From Bacteroidota bacterium (GTDB lineage Bacteria; Bacteroidota; Bacteroidia; Bacteroidales; Lentimicrobiaceae): DNA of 64,000 bases. This document shows positions 32,951 to 39,939 of the stretch, in pieces. The number at the start of each line of letters is the position of its first letter. Positions within the stretch are counted from its first letter, which is position 1. Under the pieces are notes generated by a model that worked only from the letters and a program-made list of their open reading frames with translations, had not been told where the DNA came from and ran no database searches. The stretch covers positions 1 to 64,000 of the forward strand of contig JAEZDY010000026.1 of NCBI GenBank assembly GCA_023417935.1, in the 5' to 3' direction. A program made the position numbers and the translations under genes.

Positions 32951-34132
32951 ATGAAATCCAGTAAATCAGGAAATCGCTTATTAAGAAATAAAAAGTTAAT
33001 TATAATAATGAGTATTATAATTATACTTGTCATAATCCGTTTGTTCTTACCCAGAATCGTTCTGCATTATGCAAATAAAAGCCTTGCTAACCTCGAGGGC
33101 TATTATGGACAGATAAGAGATATAGACATTTCTCTATATAGGGGAGCCTATCAGGTTGATGATATCTTTATTGATAGAGTAGATTCATCAAGCGGTGACA
33201 GAACTCCATTTTTCTCGTCTGATAAGATCGACTTGTCGGTTGAATGGAATGCATTATTTGATGGACGTGTTGTTGGAGAACTTGCATTCATTAATCCAGT
33301 TTTGATTTTCACCAAGGACAAGGCTGAGCCGGAGCAGGTACAACATGATACTTCAGATTTCAAACAAGTGTTAAGGGATTTAATGCCTTTGAAAGTCAAC
33401 CGTTTTGAAATAAATAATGGATCAGTGCATTACAAAGATGAAACCAGTAAGCCGGTTGTTGATGTTAAAATTGACCAATTATATGCTTTGGCAACTAATC
33501 TTTCCAACGTCAAGGATACAGCTCTCCTGTCGGCATCAATTACAGCAACAGGTCACGTGTATAAAGGAACTTTACATCTTGATATGCGGCTTGATCCATT
33601 GGCAGATGACCCAACCTTTGATATGAATGCTGAAATAAAGAACACCAGCTTGCCTGAATTCAATGATTTCTTTCAGGCGTATGGCAAGCTTGATGTTAAT
33701 AAAGGAACTTTTGGCCTTTATACTGAAATCGCCGCCAAAGACCGGAAATTTACAGGTTATGTAAAACCTGTTATTAATGATCTTGATGTGGTGGGGCCGG
33801 AAGACAGGGATGACAATATATTAAGAAAATTATGGGAAGGTATTGCCGGTGCCTTAGGGCAGGTCCTTGAAAATCCTAAGAAGGAACAGGTAGCTACAAA
33901 AATTCCTATTGAAGGCAACTTTGATGATACAACTATTGGTACCTGGTATGCAATCACCAATGTGTTAAAAAATGCATTTATTCAAGCATTGTATCCGGCT
34001 CTTGACCATCAGATTTCAATTGCAAGTGTTGAAGCTGAAAAGCCTGAAGAAAAGAAAGGTTTCTTTGAAAGGATTTTCAGCAAGGATAAAAAGGACGACA
34101 AAGAGGATAAAAAAGACGAGCAAAAGCAATAA
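32951..34132 (+). CDS. DUF748/AsmA-like single-pass periplasmic protein
   Basis: This 393-residue protein has one N-terminal helix (residues 17-38) preceded by basic residues, so the main part lies outside the inner membrane. The body shows the DUF748 pattern, including YQVDDIFIDRVD (about 66), FEINNGSVHYKDE (about 150) and FNDFFQAYGKLDVNKG (about 235). DUF748 proteins are AsmA-like and are thought to help move lipids between membranes. The C-terminus is a lysine/aspartate-rich tail (KDKKDDKEDKKDEQKQ). It is 26 bases upstream of yihY, likely in one unit. Confidence 0.85.
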   Translation: MKSSKSGNRLLRNKKLIIIMSIIIILVIIRLFLPRIVLHYANKSLANLEGYYGQIRDIDISLYRGAYQVDDIFIDRVDSSSGDRTPFFSSDKIDLSVEWNALFDGRVVGELAFINPVLIFTKDKAEPEQVQHDTSDFKQVLRDLMPLKVNRFEINNGSVHYKDETSKPVVDVKIDQLYALATNLSNVKDTALLSASITATGHVYKGTLHLDMRLDPLADDPTFDMNAEIKNTSLPEFNDFFQAYGKLDVNKGTFGLYTEIAAKDRKFTGYVKPVINDLDVVGPEDRDDNILRKLWEGIAGALGQVLENPKKEQVATKIPIEGNFDDTTIGTWYAITNVLKNAFIQALYPALDHQISIASVEAEKPEEKKGFFERIFSKDKKDDKEDKKDEQKQ

Positions 34133-34158
34133 GAATAGTTAATAACAAAGATATCTGT

Positions 34159-35280
34159 ATGAAGAAGAAACTGCTAAATTTCTGGAAACTGTTAAAGACA
34201 GCATTCAAACAATGGAATGAAAAAGACCCCTTCAGAGAAAGTGCAATTATTGCTTATTATGCTATTTTCTCATTACCAGGATTGCTTCTGGTAATAATTA
34301 CCTTAGCTGGATACTTTTTTGGTAAAGGGCAAGTGAATGAGTATTTAAGTGGACAGATTGCGAGCGCATTAAGTGAAGACACTGCCCGGCAGGTTCAAGT
34401 GGTTGTTGATAAAGCCTATGACGAAGACCAGTCGTTTATTGCAACGATAATAGGAATTGCCACAATTCTCATGGGGGCTACTGGAGTGTTTTTTCAGTTT
34501 CAAAAATCACTCAATTTTATTTGGGATGTTAAGCCAGATCCTGAAAAATCAGGGATTTGGCAGGTTGTTAAAGCGCGCTTATTTTCGCTCGGGTTAATAA
34601 TCACAATTGCCTTCCTTCTGCTGATATCACTAGTAATAACTACGGTACTTTCTGCCCTGGCTGGCTATATTCAGAGGAACTGGCCTGATTACATCATGTT
34701 TCTATTCCATATTGTTAATTTCCTGTTTTCACTGGCCATTATAACTTTACTTTTTGCTATGATGTTCAAGTTCATGCCTGATGCAAAAGTGAGGTGGCGA
34801 ACTGTATGGATAGGTTCAGTACTAACCTCGTTATTATTTGCACTAGGAAAGTCAGCGCTTGGCATATACTTTGGTCAGGCTAATCCGGGCTCAGGATATG
34901 GTGCTGCAGGTTTCATAATTTTGATTCTTTTGTGGACTTCTTACTCGTCAATGATAGTATTTTATGGTGCAGAATTCACCAGAGCATATTCCGATTTTAA
35001 GTATGGTGGGAAAGTTGAACCATCAAATCATGCAACTAAAGACAAGAAAGCCGAGTGCATTAAACAAATGGATTCAAAAGGAAACTATACTGGCAATTGT
35101 GAGGCAGATAATTCAAATACTGAGGAATCAAAAAGCGAAAATGCGCAGAATGTTGATAAGAAGAAGAAGATTGATAAGCATCAGGATAGTGATATAGTTC
35201 AAAAGAGTGATAAGAATCAAAAAAGTGATTTGGCTCAGAATAGTGATAAGAACAAAAGAATATTTAGAAAAAGAGGGTAA
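34159..35280 (+). CDS. YihY/BrkB family inner-membrane protein with long hydrophilic tail
   Basis: The 373-residue protein begins with the YihY core of six helices (about residues 30-290). Family segments are ESAIIAYYAIFSLPGLLLV (about 23) and GAAGFIILILLWTSYSSMIVFYGAEFTR (about 251). The family's function is uncertain; it is not ribonuclease BN as once annotated. The tail (about 290-373) is hydrophilic and low in complexity, with two cysteines (KAECIKQMDSKG...GNCEAD) and repeats of the type KSDKNQ/NSDKNK. The tail looks like a species-level expansion. It lies between DUF748 and the Nei-like gene. Confidence 0.88.
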   Translation: MKKKLLNFWKLLKTAFKQWNEKDPFRESAIIAYYAIFSLPGLLLVIITLAGYFFGKGQVNEYLSGQIASALSEDTARQVQVVVDKAYDEDQSFIATIIGIATILMGATGVFFQFQKSLNFIWDVKPDPEKSGIWQVVKARLFSLGLIITIAFLLLISLVITTVLSALAGYIQRNWPDYIMFLFHIVNFLFSLAIITLLFAMMFKFMPDAKVRWRTVWIGSVLTSLLFALGKSALGIYFGQANPGSGYGAAGFIILILLWTSYSSMIVFYGAEFTRAYSDFKYGGKVEPSNHATKDKKAECIKQMDSKGNYTGNCEADNSNTEESKSENAQNVDKKKKIDKHQDSDIVQKSDKNQKSDLAQNSDKNKRIFRKRG

Positions 35281-35292
35281 CTATTTACCAAT

Positions 35293-36027
35293 ATGCCAGA
35301 GGGACCATCCATCGTTATACTTAAGGAAGCCATTTTGCCTTTTGTTGGACAAAAGGTATTAAATGTTCGGGGAAATAGTAAAGCTGGTATTGAAAGAATT
35401 AATGGAACAGTAATCACCAAAATTAGAAGTTTTGGCAAACAACTTCTTATAACTCTCGATTCAGACATTACAATTAGAATTCATTTTATGCTGTATGGAT
35501 CATATTCCATCAATGAACGAAAAGACCGTATAGAGCGATTGGGTCTTGATATGGAAATGGGTGAAATAAATTTTTATGCTTGTTCTGTCAGATTCCTGGA
35601 AGGAGATATTTCTAAAATGTATGATTGGAAGGCAGATGTAATGAACGATAAGTGGAGTGCTGCAGCCGTAAGAAAGAAACTTCAAAATCTAAAGGATGAA
35701 TTGGCCTGTGATGCACTATTAAATCAGGATGTATTTGCGGGAGTAGGAAATATAATTAAGAATGAAGTGTTGTTCAGGCAAAAGATTCAGCCAGAGAGTT
35801 TAATAGGCAATATACCACAAAGGCGGCTTAATGCAATGATCAAAGATGCCAGAGATTACAGCTTTCAATTCAAGGAATGGAAGAAAGAATTTGTTTTAAG
35901 GAAGAACTGGCTAGTCCACACAAAGAAAGAATGCCCCAGATGTAAAATTCCAATAATCAGGAAACAGCACTTAGGGAAAACAAAAAGAAGGGCTTTCTAT
36001 TGTGAAAAATGTCAAAAACTTTACTGA
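35293..36027 (+). CDS. Fpg/Nei-like DNA glycosylase/AP lyase
   Basis: The 244-residue enzyme removes oxidised bases from DNA. It starts MPEGPSIV, so that after Met removal Pro1 and Glu2 are the catalytic residues of the Fpg/Nei family. The H2TH motif region contains LLNQDVFAGVGNIIKNEVL (about 140), and the zinc finger is CPRC...CEKC (about 216-240). Since family members start with PEGPE or PEGPS, either specificity is possible; Nei (endonuclease VIII) type is favoured by the N-terminus. It lies 12 bases after yihY and seems cotranscribed. It fits the oxidative-stress theme. Confidence 0.9.
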   Translation: MPEGPSIVILKEAILPFVGQKVLNVRGNSKAGIERINGTVITKIRSFGKQLLITLDSDITIRIHFMLYGSYSINERKDRIERLGLDMEMGEINFYACSVRFLEGDISKMYDWKADVMNDKWSAAAVRKKLQNLKDELACDALLNQDVFAGVGNIIKNEVLFRQKIQPESLIGNIPQRRLNAMIKDARDYSFQFKEWKKEFVLRKNWLVHTKKECPRCKIPIIRKQHLGKTKRRAFYCEKCQKLY

Positions 36028-36034
36028 TCAGTAC

Positions 36035-36535
36035 TTAGTATCCTGATGCTCTTGATTTTGTATCACTTGCTTCAGAATGCCTGTTTGTTTTAATACTGTC
36101 AATAGAGTCAGGATTAGGAGTGGCTTTCAATTTATTCAATAACCCAACTATTAATTCCTTAATCCGGCTGGAGTTTTGAGAGATAATGGCGGTAATTATA
36201 TACTTTATCAGGGAGCCTGACATGTTTGTGGCCTTATTGGATGTTTGGCTTTGATGCACATAATTCATTTTCTTTTCGTGATGCTTTCTTCTTCTGGTAG
36301 CAACTTTTTTATAGATAAAGGCTGTGGCTAATCCCGCGCCGGCTATTATCAGGGCTGTCTTCATTTTTGAAGAGTGCCTGATCTTGCTAATTCCAGCTAG
36401 TAATAAATTCTTAGGTTTCAACCTCTCCTTAACATCGGTAAACTCCTTTTTAAGGCGTTTCAGATCTTCCTTTTGCTTACTTTCTAACACTAAAATTGCT
36501 TCCTGGAGTTCAGCATTTGCATCCTTCTTCGCCAT
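36035..36535 (-). CDS. Single-pass coiled-coil membrane protein, third gene of the ytxH-holin trio
   Basis: I do not recognise a named family. The 166-residue protein has an N-terminal charged coiled coil (about 5-40, QEAILVLESKQKEDLKRLKKEF), a membrane helix (about 60-76, TALIIAGAGLATAFIY) followed by a basic stretch (KKVATRRRKHHEKK), and a C-terminal soluble part. The layout resembles small envelope-stress proteins that accompany YtxH and holin-like proteins. It starts six bases after the holin-like gene and ends seven bases from the converging Nei-like gene. Confidence 0.75.
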   Translation of the reverse strand: MAKKDANAELQEAILVLESKQKEDLKRLKKEFTDVKERLKPKNLLLAGISKIRHSSKMKTALIIAGAGLATAFIYKKVATRRRKHHEKKMNYVHQSQTSNKATNMSGSLIKYIITAIISQNSSRIKELIVGLLNKLKATPNPDSIDSIKTNRHSEASDTKSRASGY

Positions 36536-36541
36536 ACCGGG

Positions 36542-36895
36542 TTACTTTAAAAATTTAGTCACAATTGAATTAGTAATAGGAGCTTTGATAATTTGTTTCT
36601 TGAAAAGGATTAATACAATGATCAAAAGAACATAGAAGCCTGCAACGACAAAGAAACCTAAATATACTTTACCCATTAAATCGCCAAGCCAAAATGCAAC
36701 TGCCAGGTTAAGAATAATTAGAAAGAAAAAAGCAAAAAGTGATAACATCACTCCGAACACTATATTCGAAACTATTTTTGCTAGTTTATCAACTGCCTTT
36801 AACTTTATCAGGTCAATCGTGGTCTTACTGTAATTTTCAATTTTTTCCAGTAAGACCCCGAAAAACGTTGTGTTCTCTTCCATGTTCTTTTGCAT
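36542..36895 (-). CDS. Phage-holin-like family (PF07332) membrane protein
   Basis: This 117-residue protein has two long membrane helices (about 45-70 and 79-98) joined by LGDLMGKVYLG, with the preceding amphipathic region ENYSKTTIDLIKLKAVDKLAKI. It matches the chromosomal Phage_holin_3_6 family, which is not a phage lysis gene here: no prophage genes are nearby. Members occur in stress clusters with YtxH and DUF-type proteins. It lies nine bases after ytxH. An internal ATG at residue 5 is an alternative start. Confidence 0.85.
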   Translation of the reverse strand: MQKNMEENTTFFGVLLEKIENYSKTTIDLIKLKAVDKLAKIVSNIVFGVMLSLFAFFFLIILNLAVAFWLGDLMGKVYLGFFVVAGFYVLLIIVLILFKKQIIKAPITNSIVTKFLK

Positions 36896-36904
36896 TACTG
36901 TTTA

Positions 36905-37201
36905 TTATCCTCTTGGAGGCTGTTGGTTCATTGGTTTGTTGATATCGCTTTTAATGTCTTCTGCTTTATTCATTCCTTTGTGAGCCAGATTTTCAGCTTC
37001 TGTCTTTACAGAATCGAATTTATCTAACATACTTTCAACAAAGTCATTGAATTTATGCTTAAGTCCATCAGCGTATTCATTGCTTCTATCGGTTATTTTT
37101 CTGCGTGTTTCACTCCCTTTGTCAGGAGCTAACAATACACCTATTACCGCTCCGGCTGCAACACCAACCGCAATGCTTAAAATCATTTTTCCTGCGTTCA
37201 T
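36905..37201 (-). CDS. YtxH domain protein
   Basis: The 98-residue protein matches YtxH: an N-terminal helix with the glycine pattern GVAAGAVIGVLLAPDKGSETRR (about residues 12-33), followed by a charged helical region. The start at the ATG 37201 is preferred over a TTG three codons upstream. YtxH genes are part of general stress regulons in several phyla. It is first in a three-gene unit with the holin-like and coiled-coil genes. Confidence 0.88.
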   Translation of the reverse strand: MNAGKMILSIAVGVAAGAVIGVLLAPDKGSETRRKITDRSNEYADGLKHKFNDFVESMLDKFDSVKTEAENLAHKGMNKAEDIKSDINKPMNQQPPRG

Positions 37202-37235
37202 GGTTTTCAAGTTTAAAGTTTATTAATTTTCTATT

Positions 37236-37391
37236 TTAAAGGGTTCTTCGCCCTGAGATAATCTGTATTAAAATTGCAATAACTGCTATAACTAAAAGGA
37301 TGTGAATCAATGATCCGGCACTATATACAAAAAAGCCAAGAATCCATCCTATGATTAACACAACCGCTATAATGTATAAAATGTTTCCCAT
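37236..37391 (-). CDS. Small lmo0937-type (DUF5670) membrane protein
   Basis: This 51-residue ORF has two membrane helices (about 4-22 and 28-44) with the motif IIGWILGFFVYSAGSLIHILLVIAVI, the hallmark of the lmo0937 family of stress-linked small membrane proteins. It starts MGNILYII and ends SGRRTL. It lies upstream of ytxH with a 35-base spacer. Because it is short, it is easily missed in annotation. Confidence 0.85.
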   Translation of the reverse strand: MGNILYIIAVVLIIGWILGFFVYSAGSLIHILLVIAVIAILIQIISGRRTL

Positions 37392-37420
37392 ATTTTCATA
37401 TTTATTGATTATAAAAGTTA

Positions 37421-37452
37421 CAGAGGAGCAGTGTTTTTAGCACGCCCCTCTG
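37421..37452 (-). terminator. Long imperfect hairpin between the acidic protein gene and the DUF5670-like gene
   Basis: CAGAGG/CCTCTG arms, extended by GGCGTG/CACTGC with one bulge, form a stem around a CTAAAAA loop. On the minus strand TAACTTTTATAATC follows. It lies eight bases past the acidic protein's stop codon. A weak terminator or mRNA processing site is the best reading. Confidence 0.5.
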
Positions 37453-37459
37453 CAACAAG

Positions 37460-37759
37460 TTAGTAGATAGCATCAAATTCATCATTAATGTTGTCATAAT
37501 AACCGCTATCGAACGATATATTCTCATCATGCTCATCAAAATCAGAATCATCTTCCAATTGAGTGTCAAAATCATCTGACTCTAAAAATGAATCGTCCTC
37601 ATCATCCTTTAGGTTATTTAGTGGACCTTCCATGAGTTCTTTCTCAAGAAGGTTTTTTGCTTCCTCTTCAAATAAAATCATGGCAGAATCCACCAAGCGA
37701 CTGTCGATATTTAACCGACCATCGATATCAATCGATAGATTACCTGGTTTTCTCTCCAT
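37460..37759 (-). CDS. Small acidic protein of unknown function
   Basis: This 99-residue soluble protein is not recognised. The first half (LSIDIDGRLNIDSRLVDSAMILFEEEAKNLLEK) could fold as a strand-turn-helix. The second half is extremely acidic (LKDDEDDSF, DTQLEDDSDFDEHDEN), and it ends with several tyrosines (GYYDNINDEFDAIY). It has no signal peptide or helix. It lies 24 bases after a small basic-protein ORF on the same strand, within the stress island. Acidic tails of this kind can mimic nucleic acid or bind cations, but that is a guess. Confidence 0.7.
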   Translation of the reverse strand: MERKPGNLSIDIDGRLNIDSRLVDSAMILFEEEAKNLLEKELMEGPLNNLKDDEDDSFLESDDFDTQLEDDSDFDEHDENISFDSGYYDNINDEFDAIY

Positions 37760-37783
37760 ATTTTGAATCTGATGATTTATATA

Positions 37784-37888
37784 TTATTCGTTAGTTTTCT
37801 GACGATTGCCACCACGGTTTCCACCTGATGTTTTTCCAGCATCATCTTTACGAGTGCTTCCGCCTTTTTTTTCATTTGCGTTTTTCAT
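37784..37888 (-). CDS. Small basic glycine-rich protein (34 residues)
   Basis: This short ORF encodes a polar, basic peptide with KKGGSTRKDD near the start and SGGNRGGNRQ near the end, without hydrophobic segments. It resembles the hydrophilic KGG-type stress peptides in composition only; no domain is claimed. It sits directly upstream of the acidic protein gene and downstream of the YciE/F gene, all on the minus strand. Support is reading-frame context and composition, so the call is moderate. Confidence 0.5.
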   Translation of the reverse strand: MKNANEKKGGSTRKDDAGKTSGGNRGGNRQKTNE

Positions 37889-37982
37889 TGTTTTCAGTTT
37901 TTGAGTTATTAAATTAGTGAATTGGAATTAAAGATTATTTTGGTTTGTAATTATTAGCTTTATGGTCAGTAATCATTAGCTT

Positions 37983-38519
37983 TTACTCATCACCTTCCAT
38001 CGCTTCAAAATTGATTGATGACTCAGCAATTTCTGTAAGTAGTGAATCGGTTTCTTTTTCTTCATCGAGTGTTTCTTCAAGCAGATCATATACGTCCATT
38101 TTATCCAGGGTATGGGCAAATGAACTTAACGTACCATAAGATGCTATTTCATAATGCTCAATTTTCTGAGCTGATGCAATAATTGCTGCATCGCGCACCA
38201 TACCGGCATCTATGTCTTTCATCTTTTCTTCGGCTTCTTTAATCAATCCTTCCATGGCTTCGCATTTTTCAGCCTTTGCCGGTATGCCAATTGCTTTAAA
38301 TACTTTCTCCAACCTTTGAATTTGCCCTTCAGTTTGCTTAACGTGATTTTCAAGTGCTGCTATTAGTTCTTCTGAGGTGGCGTTTTTTATCATTTTTGGT
38401 GTGGATTTCAAAACAGCTTTTTCTGCCCAGTATATATCTTTTAACTCGGCCTCAAATAAATCCTGTAATCCTTGAGTTGACTCCGATTGTTTCTTGTTGT
38501 TTTTTTCTGATGCTTTCAT
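37983..38519 (-). CDS. YciE/YciF (DUF892) ferritin-like protein
   Basis: The 178-residue protein of the DUF892 family forms a four-helix ferritin-like bundle. Family segments are LQDLFEAELKDIYWAEKAVLKSTPKM (about residue 17), with the E and the WAE motif, ALENHVKQTEGQIQRLEKVF (about 55) and ASAQKIEHYEIASYGTL (about 115). The E/H pattern would bind a di-iron centre. In enterobacteria YciE/F are RpoS-dependent stress proteins; an iron or oxygen-detoxifying role is suggested here too. It precedes the basic and acidic small ORFs. Confidence 0.92.
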   Translation of the reverse strand: MKASEKNNKKQSESTQGLQDLFEAELKDIYWAEKAVLKSTPKMIKNATSEELIAALENHVKQTEGQIQRLEKVFKAIGIPAKAEKCEAMEGLIKEAEEKMKDIDAGMVRDAAIIASAQKIEHYEIASYGTLSSFAHTLDKMDVYDLLEETLDEEKETDSLLTEIAESSINFEAMEGDE

Positions 38520-38690
38520 ATTTTATATTTGTTTTATGGTTCGTTATTCAACCCGATATCGATCTTAAAGTAAGTAGTTATCGCTGAATGCAAAGATGTT
38601 AATACATCATCCTGAATGTGTTACATAATTTCGATTTATGTTTTCATTTTCTCACTGAAATGTGATTTTCAGCGCTTTAGCTAAATATTT

Positions 38691-39554
38691 TTATCCATTT
38701 ATGATTTCACCACCGTTTGGGTGCAGTACCTGACCTGTTATATAAGTTGAATCATCGCTGGCCAAAAAAAGATAACTTGGGGCCACCTCAACTGGTTCGC
38801 CCGCCCTCTTCAAAGGGGCATCACTTCCATGCATGGCTACCTTTTTTTGATCAAAACTAGCGGGAATCAACGGAGTCCATATTGGGCCTGGTGCCACGGC
38901 ATTTACACGTATTTTCTTTTCTACTAAATTCAAAGCAAGGCTCCGTGTAAAAGATACTATGGCACCTTTAGTTGCTGAGTAGTCAATCAGATCTTTACTG
39001 CCTCTGTAAGCGGTTACTGATGTGCTGTTGATAATGGTATTTCCTGCAACCATGTGAGGCAAACACTCCTTAGTTATCCAGAAATATGAATAGAAATTAG
39101 TCTCAAAGGTTTTCGTAAGTTGTTCGGTTGATATATCTTCAAGCTTCTCAGCCTGATAGTGTATTGCTGCGTTATTTACCAGTATGTCAATATGACCAAA
39201 TTGATCTAACACCTGCTTTACCAGTTTTTTACAGTCACTCTCTTTGCTGATGTCGCCGGGCAATATCAAACATTTTCTACCATATCTTTCAACTTCCTCA
39301 CGCGTCTTTTCAGCATCACTATGTTCGTTCAGATATCCAATTGCTATATCAGCACCTTCTTTAGCGAACAAGATTGCAACAGCTCTTCCAATGCCGCTGT
39401 CACCACCAGTAATTAATGCTACTTTATTTTTAAGTTTGCCCGAACCTTTAACTTTGGGGTTATCATAAACTGGTTCAGGTGTCATTTCCGATTCTATTCC
39501 TGGGCGTTCTTGTTCCTGCGGTTTCCTGATTTCTTTTTTCTCACCTTTTTTCAT
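38691..39554 (-). CDS. Short-chain dehydrogenase/reductase (YghA/GsDH-like stress oxidoreductase)
   Basis: The 287-residue SDR enzyme has the NAD(P)-binding motif TGGDSGIG (49-56), preceded by a 40-residue N-terminal extension typical of the YghA/YdaD type. NNAAIHYQ (about 128) and the catalytic YSATK (Tyr and Lys) are present. It reduces an unknown carbonyl substrate; in Bacillus the homologue is a general stress gene. It is the last minus-strand gene before the repeat-bearing 385-base spacer. Confidence 0.9.
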   Translation of the reverse strand: MKKGEKKEIRKPQEQERPGIESEMTPEPVYDNPKVKGSGKLKNKVALITGGDSGIGRAVAILFAKEGADIAIGYLNEHSDAEKTREEVERYGRKCLILPGDISKESDCKKLVKQVLDQFGHIDILVNNAAIHYQAEKLEDISTEQLTKTFETNFYSYFWITKECLPHMVAGNTIINSTSVTAYRGSKDLIDYSATKGAIVSFTRSLALNLVEKKIRVNAVAPGPIWTPLIPASFDQKKVAMHGSDAPLKRAGEPVEVAPSYLFLASDDSTYITGQVLHPNGGEIING

Positions 39555-39753
39555 AGTATAGCTCTCACTTCAGTTATAACCTGAAATCGGTTACTATAAA
39601 AACTAACAAAACTGAAATGTTTTGCACTAAAAATAATCTTACATAATTTACAGTAAACGTTTCATAATCTTTTAGTAAGGTAAATTTTTGATCGTATTAA
39701 TAACTTGATGACAACAGGTAGTAGGTTTGTTGATTAATTCATGATTGGTTTTA

Positions 39754-39838
39754 TATAACCTTGTAGCAACCTTATTGCAACATTATTGCAACAATGTATA
39801 AACAATATACATTGTACAATGTATAGATATAGGTTATA
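39754..39838. promoter_or_regulatory. Nested repeats: 11-bp direct repeats, three half-sites and outer inverted arms
   Basis: Inside 85 bp lie three direct repeats of (T/A)GCAAC spaced by 11 bp (39764, 39775, 39786). A half-site ACAATGTATA follows (39791-39800), then its inverse TATACATTGT (39806-39815), and then the half-site again (39816-39825); the last two form a perfect 20-bp palindrome. The outer arms TATAACCT (39754) and AGGTTATA (39831) are inverted. The block is within the 39555-39939 spacer, upstream of the SDR gene (200-285 bp) and downstream of a kinase gene. The rest of the spacer shows a small CCCGCA-TG-TGCGGG hairpin (39902) and no gene. Confidence 0.6.
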
Positions 39839-39939
39839 CTATGTAGTTATATGGGGGAATTAAATGAATCTACAATTGATAAGACATCGTACAAGATTTT
39901 TCCCGCATGTGCGGGAGTCAACAATGCCCAATATTTGTA

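Noticed and set aside
35293..36027. Specific assignment of the glycosylase as Fpg (MutM)
   Set aside because: The start PEGPS and the zinc finger fit both Fpg and Nei groups. Specificity cannot be read from the sequence alone.
36542..36895. Holin-like gene as sign of a prophage
   Set aside because: No integrase, capsid, lysin or tail gene is near. This chromosomal family occurs with YtxH in stress clusters.
39902..39915. CCCGCA-TG-TGCGGG hairpin as terminator of the CHASE3 kinase
   Set aside because: On the minus strand it is followed by A-rich, not T-rich, sequence, and its loop is two bases. It is more likely a dispersed palindrome.
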